A DNA stretch of 11,079 nt from JALZCH01 sp036400075. Its GTDB lineage: Bacteria; Acidobacteriota; Blastocatellia; Pyrinomonadales; Pyrinomonadaceae. Location of the stretch: contig DASWLV010000010.1 of NCBI GenBank assembly GCA_036400075.1, forward strand, positions 1 to 11,079, read 5' to 3'. Shown piece after piece: positions 6,057 through 11,079 of the stretch (position 1 is its first letter; each line of letters opens with the position of its first letter). The notes under the pieces were generated by a model. That model saw only the letters and a program-made list of their open reading frames with translations. It made no database searches and was not told the origin of the DNA. A program made the position numbers and the translations under genes.

Positions 6057-7313
6057 ATGAGCTTGATAAAATTGCTGTGTTGTCTTGCGTTTGTTTGTGC
6101 GTTTTGTTTTTTCGCCGATGCGCAGACGAATTCGTTTGAACAATTGCTGCAAACGAACGGCGCTTTTCCGTTTCGGATTCACGACGGCAAGCTTTCGGGA
6201 AAAGGCGCGGAGTTGATAGATTCTTCGCTCCGGGACGTGCAGTTTGTCGCGCTCGGCGAAGAGCATAATAAACGCGCCGTGCATCAATTAGGCGGCGCGT
6301 TGTTTCGGCTGCTGCACGAGAAATACGATTTCAATTATCTGGCGCTTGAAGAAGACCCGATTTGGGGAAAAATGCTCTCCGAAGCGACGCGCAACGGCGG
6401 CTCGGAAGCGGTCATAAATCTCGCTCTGCGTTATCCGAACGCTTTTCATCTCTCAACGGAAGACGAGATGCAAATGATCGGCGAGATCGGGAAAATTTCT
6501 ACGGCTAAAGAGGCGATTTGGGGATTGAATCAGGTTTTCGGCGCGGTGCACATTTACGACCGGCTCGTTAAAATCGCGCCCAACAAACAGGCGCGGGCTG
6601 CGGCGCAAAAGTTGCTCGACGCGGCGCTCGAATATGAAAAAGAGCGTTTCCAGAAAAACGTTCATTATCTCGTCGCAGTCGCCAAACCCGAAGATTTCGC
6701 TTCTTTGCGCGAGACGTTCAAACCGGCGAAAAATTCGGAAGCCGATTTTCTCATCGAACAGATTGCGCTTTCCAATCGCATTTACGCTCCGTACGCCGCC
6801 AAACCGAGACCTCCGAACGCCGTTTTCTACGAATCGGGAAAGATGCGCGAGACAAATATGAAACGGCTTTTCGCGCAGCATTACAGGGAAGCGCAAAAAA
6901 CGGAAAAGATGGGTTTGCCCAAAGTCATGGCAATGTTCGGGCATCTGCATCTCTATCGCGGTCTGTCGGAACGCACGGAACAATATTCTCTCGGCAATTA
7001 TCTGTCAGAGCTGGCGATTTTCAACGACCGGAAATCGCTGCACATTTATATGGGTGTTGATGCCGATTACTACCGCAAAAGCGCGTTTGAGCCGCTCGTT
7101 AGAACTGCTTCGGAAGCGGCGAAGCTCGCCGACGCTTCGGGCGCGGTGATTGATTTAAGAGGGCTTTTCGATTACGCGCGAACCAATAAAGAGATGAATC
7201 CCGAACTGCGTCGCTTGATTATGAGCTATGACATTTTTATGCTTCTTCGCGGCACCGAAACCGGCTCTATCAAGCGCCTGCAAACGCCGAATTTTCGTTG
7301 GTACACAAATTAG
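6057..7313 (+). CDS. Secreted erythromycin esterase/ChaN-like superfamily protein (418 aa)
   Basis: A signal peptide covers residues 1-22 (LLCCLAFVCAFCFF, cleavage after ADA), so the protein is exported. Residues 62-70 (QFVALGEEH) are the conserved first strand and acidic/His motif of the EreA/ChaN-like superfamily; further superfamily-like features are RETNM (264-268) and the strand-loop AMFGHLHLY (292-300) with H296 and H298, in the place of the catalytic His region of erythromycin esterases. The canonical T-H-G-x-x-E of true Ere enzymes is not present (here EEHNKRAVH), so macrolide hydrolysis should not be assumed; ChaN-like or other roles are equally possible. GGGAG (6047-6051) lies 5 nt before ATG 6057 and fixes the start. 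The gene stands alone, divergent from the radical SAM gene, with GC-richer codon use. Superfamily likely, substrate unknown. Confidence 0.72.
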   Translation: MSLIKLLCCLAFVCAFCFFADAQTNSFEQLLQTNGAFPFRIHDGKLSGKGAELIDSSLRDVQFVALGEEHNKRAVHQLGGALFRLLHEKYDFNYLALEEDPIWGKMLSEATRNGGSEAVINLALRYPNAFHLSTEDEMQMIGEIGKISTAKEAIWGLNQVFGAVHIYDRLVKIAPNKQARAAAQKLLDAALEYEKERFQKNVHYLVAVAKPEDFASLRETFKPAKNSEADFLIEQIALSNRIYAPYAAKPRPPNAVFYESGKMRETNMKRLFAQHYREAQKTEKMGLPKVMAMFGHLHLYRGLSERTEQYSLGNYLSELAIFNDRKSLHIYMGVDADYYRKSAFEPLVRTASEAAKLADASGAVIDLRGLFDYARTNKEMNPELRRLIMSYDIFMLLRGTETGSIKRLQTPNFRWYTN

Positions 7314-7332
7314 AGTTATCAAAAAAGTCGCG

Positions 7333-7356
7333 CAATTCTGCGAAAAACGCAGATTG
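7333..7356 (+). terminator. Hairpin after the Ere/ChaN-like gene, possible terminator
   Basis: CAATTCTGCG (7333-7342), loop AAAAA, CGCAGATTG (7348-7356): 9 bp with one bulged T. It begins 19 nt after the stop codon. No T-run follows, so termination, if any, is weak or factor-assisted. On the opposite strand the hairpin is followed by a T-run after six bases. Confidence 0.4.
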
Positions 7357-7405
7357 TTAAAGCTAGCTAAAGATCAACCATCACGCAGGTTCAGACAGTA
7401 CCGAC

Positions 7406-7433
7406 TTGTTAATTCTTACACTGATTCTATAAT
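7406..7433 (+). promoter_or_regulatory. Predicted promoter of the hydrolase-kinase operon
   Basis: -35 TTGTTA (7406-7411), 16-nt spacer, perfect -10 TATAAT (7428-7433). Transcription would start near 7440, giving a leader of about 110 nt. A second possible -10, TATAAA at 7520-7525, has no good -35. Confidence 0.45.
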
Positions 7434-7505
7434 CACCTCAGATAAGACTCGTATGAGAAACCGACCTTAAAATCTTTTAATGAGAGCTTTGGGAATGTGT
7501 TACTA

Positions 7506-7518
7506 TTTACGTTGTAAA
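7506..7518. promoter_or_regulatory. Operator-like inverted repeat before the hydrolase gene
   Basis: TTTAC-GTT-GTAAA, a perfect 5-bp inverted repeat next to TATAAA (7520-7525) and 33 nt upstream of the start codon. Its position suits a repressor site; no regulator is encoded nearby. Confidence 0.25.
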
Positions 7519-7551
7519 CTATAAACAAAGCATAAATTTACACTTTCCCAA

Positions 7552-8364
7552 ATGGCTGAGAATATTCTCGTACGCAATAACATCAGAGTTTCCGGCAGAG
7601 GCACGCAGCCTGTTATGTTTGCACATGGTTTTGGCTGCGACCAGAATATGTGGCGCTTTGTCGCGCCGGATTTTGAAGACGATTACAAAATCGTTTTGTT
7701 TGATTACGTCGGTTCGGGAAAATCCGATCCCAATGCGTATAAACCCGAACGCTACGGCGATTTGCAGGGTTACACGCAAGATGTTCTGGAAATCTGCGAC
7801 GCGCTTGATTTGAAGGACGTGATTTTTGTCGGTCATTCGGTCAGCAGTATGATCGGCGTGCTGGCGTCAATCGAAAGACCGGAGCTTTTTAAAAATCTGA
7901 TTCTCGTCGTTCCGTCGCCGTGTTATATCAATCATCCGCCGGATTACGTCGGCGGTTTCGACCGCGCAGATATTGAAGGCTTGCTCGATATGATGGACAA
8001 AAATTATATCGGCTGGGCGAGCTTTCTCGCGCCGGTGATTATGAAAAACGACGATAGACCGGAATTAGGTGGAGAGCTTGAATCAAGTTTTTGTTCGACC
8101 GATCCGCGCATTGCGCGGCGGTTTGCCGAAGCAACGTTTTATTCGGATAACCGCGCCGATTTGCCGAAAGTGAAAACGCCTTCGCTGATTATTCAAGTAA
8201 CTGACGATGCGATTGCGCCCGTTTCGGTGGGCGAATTTTTGCACAGGAATCTGGCGGAAAGCACTCTGAGCTTGATGGATGCGAGCGGTCATTGCCCGCA
8301 TATGAGTCATCCGCAGGAAACGGTCGAGATTATTAAAAATTATCTAAACACTGTTCGGAATTGA
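7552..8364 (+). CDS. rsbQ: RsbQ-like alpha/beta hydrolase (270 aa)
   Basis: A cytoplasmic alpha/beta hydrolase with the oxyanion region HGFGCDQNMW (25-34), nucleophile elbow GHSVS (S96), acid D219 (TDDAIAP) and H247 (SGHCPH). Length and triad positions agree with what I recall for Bacillus RsbQ (S96, D219, H247), also a relative of the plant KAI2/D14 receptors. RsbQ activates the PAS-PP2C phosphatase RsbP under energy stress, presumably by making or delivering a small hydrophobic ligand to the PAS domain. The next gene, 18 nt on, encodes a PAS-containing kinase, so the same hydrolase-PAS partnership is likely. There is no clear Shine-Dalgarno before ATG 7552 (CTTTCCCAA precedes it), so translation start may be weak or unusual. 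Family call is strong; the role with the kinase is inference. Confidence 0.9.
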   Translation: MAENILVRNNIRVSGRGTQPVMFAHGFGCDQNMWRFVAPDFEDDYKIVLFDYVGSGKSDPNAYKPERYGDLQGYTQDVLEICDALDLKDVIFVGHSVSSMIGVLASIERPELFKNLILVVPSPCYINHPPDYVGGFDRADIEGLLDMMDKNYIGWASFLAPVIMKNDDRPELGGELESSFCSTDPRIARRFAEATFYSDNRADLPKVKTPSLIIQVTDDAIAPVSVGEFLHRNLAESTLSLMDASGHCPHMSHPQETVEIIKNYLNTVRN

Positions 8365-8382
8365 TTTTCGCTAAAGCTGCGT

Positions 8383-9540
8383 ATGGACGAATTACTAAAC
8401 AACGCGCCATGCGGTTTTTTGGTGTTTGCCGACGATGGCGCAATCGTAGAGGCAAACGCGACACTCATTGATTTGCTCGGTTACGAACCCGGCGAATTGC
8501 TCAAGCTCCACGTTGAAAAAATCTTCTCTGTCGCCGGACGCATCTTTTACCAGACACATTTTTTTCCGCTCTTAAAACTCAAAGGAAAGGTCGAGGAAAT
8601 TTATCTCGATTTACGCTCGAAAACAGGCGAATCAGTTCCGGTTCTGGTTAATGCCGCTCGTCATGAACGCGAAGGGAAAACGCTCAATGATTGCGTTTTC
8701 ATCGCAATTCGCCAGCGAAACCAATATGAAGACGAAATTCTGCGCGCGAAAAAAGAAGCTGAAGCCGCGACGGTTGCCAAAGATGAATTTCTGTCGGTCG
8801 TTTCTCATGAATTGCGGACGCCGCTTAACGCAATTTTCGGTTGGGCAAGAATGCTGCAAGATGAGCGGATGCCTGTAGAAACGCGGCGAAAAGGTCTTGA
8901 AACGATTCTTCGCAATGCGCAAATGCAAACTCAGTTGATTGAAGACATACTGGATTTTTCGCGCATTATTTCCGGCAAGCTGCGGCTTGAAGTGCAAAAG
9001 ATTGATTTATCCGAGGTTATTGAAGCCGCGATTAATGTCATCACTCCCGCGGCAAATGCCAAAAACATTCGGCTGGAAGTTATTCCGGATTCAAAAAGCA
9101 TAGTTTCCGGCGACGCCGACCGTTTGCAGCAGGTCTTATGGAATTTACTGACGAACGCCGTCAAATTCACTCCTAAAGGCGGGTGCGTGCAGGTTCGGGT
9201 GCAGCGCGTTAATTCAAGCGTTGAAATCAGCGTCAGCGACACCGGATTAGGCATCAGCGCGGAATTCCTACCTTATATTTTTGAGCGTTTCCGGCAACAG
9301 GACAATACCAAAACGCGCCGATACGGCGGTTTGGGACTAGGAATGACAATCACGCGCCACATCGTCGAACTACACGGTGGTACAATTCGCGCCGAAAGTC
9401 CGGGCGAAGGTTTGGGTTCTACTTTTACCGTTTGCTTACCCGTAATGATTGTCCATTCGGAGAATCTTCCGGCTTCTGCACAATCCGGCAGCTTGATTCC
9501 AAATGAAAATGATAATTTCCAGAAAGCGATTGGAAACTAA
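8383..9540 (+). CDS. Soluble PAS-domain sensor histidine kinase, partner of the RsbQ-like hydrolase (385 aa)
   Basis: Order: PAS domain (about 3-112, starting LLNNAPCGFLVF), linker helix (113-133), DHp with H-box FLSVVSHELRTPLN and phosphoacceptor H142, then the ATPase domain with N-box (N254, N258), G1 DTGLG (286-290), F-box ERFRQ (301-305) and G2 GLGLG (316-320). All catalytic motifs are present. There is no signal peptide or membrane segment, so it senses in the cytoplasm. It lies 18 nt after the RsbQ-like gene, hence one operon; the PAS domain probably reads the hydrolase product. The tail after about 355 (VMIVHSENLPASAQSGS...) is low-complexity and resembles the linker that joins hybrid kinases to a receiver, but no receiver follows. 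No response regulator is encoded in the window. The ribosome site before ATG 8383 is weak. Confidence 0.93.
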   Translation: MDELLNNAPCGFLVFADDGAIVEANATLIDLLGYEPGELLKLHVEKIFSVAGRIFYQTHFFPLLKLKGKVEEIYLDLRSKTGESVPVLVNAARHEREGKTLNDCVFIAIRQRNQYEDEILRAKKEAEAATVAKDEFLSVVSHELRTPLNAIFGWARMLQDERMPVETRRKGLETILRNAQMQTQLIEDILDFSRIISGKLRLEVQKIDLSEVIEAAINVITPAANAKNIRLEVIPDSKSIVSGDADRLQQVLWNLLTNAVKFTPKGGCVQVRVQRVNSSVEISVSDTGLGISAEFLPYIFERFRQQDNTKTRRYGGLGLGMTITRHIVELHGGTIRAESPGEGLGSTFTVCLPVMIVHSENLPASAQSGSLIPNENDNFQKAIGN

Positions 9541-9590
9541 AATTTTCCTAAGTTGTTAATTTTTATTCGAGGCAAAATAGAACCTTTCCT

Positions 9591-9609
9591 ATAAAGTCGG
9601 TAACTTTAT
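9591..9609. promoter_or_regulatory. AT-rich inverted repeat after the kinase gene
   Basis: ATAAAGT-CGGTA-ACTTTAT, a perfect 7-bp inverted repeat. It has no following T-run, so it is at best a weak terminator; it could equally be a protein-binding site. Confidence 0.3.
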
Positions 9610-9694
9610 TAATTTAGGCTTAGAGCGAACGGAAGGCGATTTTTATTAATTTTCACCTCTCTAAAACTTAACAGAAAATTCACAAAAAATTATA

Positions 9695-9723
9695 TTGACA
9701 TTACAAAATAAGTAACGTAACAT
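9695..9723 (+). promoter_or_regulatory. Predicted sigma70-type promoter of the secreted-protein pair
   Basis: Perfect -35 TTGACA (9695-9700), 17-nt spacer, -10 TAACAT (9718-9723, four of six). Transcription would start near 9730, about 205 nt before ATG 9937, so the mRNA has a long leader. TTAC (9701-9704) and GTAA (9712-9715 and 9717-9720) form short inverted repeats in the spacer. Confidence 0.5.
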
Positions 9724-9936
9724 CCTCCGCGTACCGATCACTCATTACAATCACATTTGGATTTTCGGTAAAAGTCTCAGTTGATTCTTTTTGTCACCGT
9801 CTTGTGGGAGAGACATTTTTCGGCACATCAAATTAGAAATTCTTCTCCAATCTCAATTCCGGCGAAAAGTCTTAAAAACTAACACAGAATTTAAAAGTTG
9901 AATTGCTCAACAACTCTCAGCTTTGGAGAAGTATCT

Positions 9937-10536
9937 ATGAAACAGCTTCGCTTTCCGATTTTACTGGTAATCGGATGTCTTTCAATTACCGCATTGGGTT
10001 TAACCGTCAATACAAAGAACCTTTTTGAAACATTTAAACCTCCGCAATCCGTAATCGTCGAATCACCGAAACAGAAGGCAATTTCACCAGAACAGAGCGC
10101 AGTTTCGACCGCACCGCAGCAGCGGACTGGATTACCGGAACACGTTCGATACTTCTTTCTATTTCGCCATTTATCTGCAATCAAAGAAACTCCTTCTGCT
10201 GCCCAGTTTCAAGCTAAAGCCGGATTAAATTCCGGTCAATTGCAGGCTCTTACTTCCATTGCAGTTAATAACGAACGCGAATTAAAAAGGCTCGATGAGA
10301 AAGCAGAAGCAATTATTGCTGCTTTTCACGAGCAGTATCCTCCGGGAAGATTGCCGCACGGTATTGTTCCGCCCGCTCCTCCGAATGAGATTAACGTTTT
10401 ACAACAACAGCGCGAAGCAACGATTCTGCGTTACCGCGAACAATTGAGAAGAATGTTCGGCGAATCGGAATTTGCCCGTTTTGATGCCTTTGTCAAAGAT
10501 GAAATCGGCGGAAACGCATCATCACAAAATCAATAA
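9937..10536 (+). CDS. Unknown exported helical protein (199 aa)
   Basis: I do not recognise the family. The start ATG 9937 is preferred over frames open further upstream because GGAGAA (9925-9930) precedes it by 6 nt and a signal sequence follows at once (RFPILLVIGCLSITALGLTV, residues 5-24). VIGC (11-14) fits a lipobox, so a lipoprotein is possible. A proline- and glutamine-rich spacer (34-62) leads to a helical domain: helices around 66-83 (VRYFFLFRHLSAI), 92-134 (LNSGQLQAL ... RELKRLDEKAEAIIAAF) and 150-187 (NEINVLQQQREATILRYREQ, ending EFARFDAFV), the last two joined by a PPAPP-type turn. The heptad-like charge pattern suggests a helical hairpin or bundle in the periplasm. It is followed after 69 nt by another exported protein on the same strand, probably in one transcript. 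Confidence 0.8.
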   Translation: MKQLRFPILLVIGCLSITALGLTVNTKNLFETFKPPQSVIVESPKQKAISPEQSAVSTAPQQRTGLPEHVRYFFLFRHLSAIKETPSAAQFQAKAGLNSGQLQALTSIAVNNERELKRLDEKAEAIIAAFHEQYPPGRLPHGIVPPAPPNEINVLQQQREATILRYREQLRRMFGESEFARFDAFVKDEIGGNASSQNQ

Positions 10537-10605
10537 CCCTTAAATAAAACACATAATTTCCGCAAGGTTATTGCGCTCGATTGATTGTCACAAAAGATTT
10601 AAGTT

Positions 10606-11079
10606 ATGAAAAAGCAATTCTTCCTCGTCCTCTTACTTGCCGTTTTCTCTTTGATTCTGGTCGCGCAGAATATTAAGGCGCAAGAAGGCATCAGCGTATA
10701 TTCAACGGTTAATTACGATGCAAATAACAATAGCGTTACGGGTCATTCGTACACTTATGCTACTTATGGCAACTCAGGCTACTATAATACGGAGGTAACT
10801 TCCTTCCTCGTTGATTCAGATTATAATGTGTTAACCAGCAACACAGCTTATGGAAATCTCCAGGCAATTTTACTTTTAGCTGCAACCGGAAGGGGATGCG
10901 ACGAATACAGAATTTTAAGTTCTCATCGCACGACTACGCAATATTACGTTACTGCTTTCCCCTATGATGGAGGCTATCGGGATGGTTACTATGATGTTTT
11001 TGATTACCTCTTCTCGTCAGAGCAGGGACAAATAGAAGATTATGTCAATTCGATTTTCTTTTCTGCATTAACAAACCCT
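10606..11079 (+). CDS. Unknown secreted Tyr-rich protein, 3' end cut by window
   Basis: Open from ATG 10606 to the right edge, 158 codons without a stop. A clear Sec signal peptide (residues 1-25, MKKQ then FFLVLLLAVFSLILV, cleavage after IKA) precedes a mature region rich in Tyr, Asn, Ser and Thr. It begins GISVYSTVNYDANNNSVTGH and alternates strand-like stretches, as in small beta-rich secreted proteins; a single Cys (in GRGCDEY, about residue 105) is seen in the available part. Family and function are unknown. It lies 69 nt after the preceding exported-protein gene on the same strand, so shared expression from 9695-9723 is likely. The ribosome site is weak. A small hairpin, CGCAA/TTGCG (10561-10575), sits in the gap. 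Confidence 0.8.
   Translation, partial: MKKQFFLVLLLAVFSLILVAQNIKAQEGISVYSTVNYDANNNSVTGHSYTYATYGNSGYYNTEVTSFLVDSDYNVLTSNTAYGNLQAILLLAATGRGCDEYRILSSHRTTTQYYVTAFPYDGGYRDGYYDVFDYLFSSEQGQIEDYVNSIFFSALTNP

Larger units (their letters stand above)
9541..9936. other. 396-nt intergenic region with promoter and long leader
   Basis: No gene is seen. It holds an AT-rich inverted repeat 50 nt after the kinase stop (9591-9609), a good promoter (9695-9723) and about 200 nt of probable leader for the secreted-protein pair. In the leader GTTGA (9897-9901) can pair with TCAAC (9907-9911), or AGTTG (9896-9900) with CAACT (9911-9915), just upstream of the ribosome site. Confidence 0.5.

Noticed and set aside
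6453..6983. 176-codon minus-strand open frame
   Set aside because: It is antisense to the Ere/ChaN-like gene, rich in Arg and Phe as expected of a shadow frame, with no recognisable domain.
7228..7470. 80-codon plus-strand frame overlapping the end of the Ere/ChaN-like gene
   Set aside because: It overlaps a well-supported gene in another frame and has Arg-rich shadow-like composition and no ribosome site.
8632..8997. 121-codon minus-strand open frame
   Set aside because: It is antisense to the PAS and DHp coding region of the kinase.

Overview
The window reads as bacterial chromosome from a soil-type, double-membrane organism. Several proteins carry Sec signals, and the mix of a glycine-rich RRM protein, a DUF6766-like membrane protein, an RsbQ-like hydrolase with a PAS kinase, and small secreted proteins of unknown family is the kind seen in Acidobacteriota (Blastocatellia-like). 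That placement is an inference from gene content and style; no rRNA or other marker gene is present.

Layout. 1-356 (minus): 5' part of a VOC/glyoxalase-fold enzyme leaving the left edge. 357-812: a long regulatory-looking intergenic stretch. 813-1139 (plus): a 108-residue RRM RNA-binding protein closed by a strong intrinsic terminator; gene and terminator lie between two copies of a 42-nt hairpin-forming repeat. 1372-2037 (minus): internally duplicated DUF6766-like membrane protein. 2158-3426 (minus): secreted M1-like zinc peptidase with a likely promoter. 3427-3842: no intact gene, but a probable small decayed gene.

3843-5771 (minus) is visibly more AT-rich than its surroundings and looks like an inserted accessory module. 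It holds a radical SAM enzyme whose last 70 residues contain 11 cysteines, every one in a C-x-P motif, followed by a signal-bearing, membrane-anchored coiled-coil protein of unknown family. This is the strongest candidate for an undescribed system in the window: a radical SAM maturase that may carry its own substrate-like or extra cluster-binding tail.

6057-7313 (plus): secreted protein of the erythromycin esterase/ChaN-like superfamily. 7552-9540 (plus): a two-gene operon of an RsbQ-like alpha/beta hydrolase (triad S96, D219, H247) and, 18 nt later, a cytoplasmic PAS-histidine kinase. In Bacillus RsbQ works with the PAS domain of the phosphatase RsbP; here the PAS partner is a kinase, suggesting the same small-molecule or stress sensing wired to a phosphorelay. 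9937 to the right edge (plus): two consecutive secreted proteins of unknown function behind a good sigma70-type promoter and a long leader; the second is cut by the window end.

No rRNA, tRNA, CRISPR array, transposase or recombinase was recognised.
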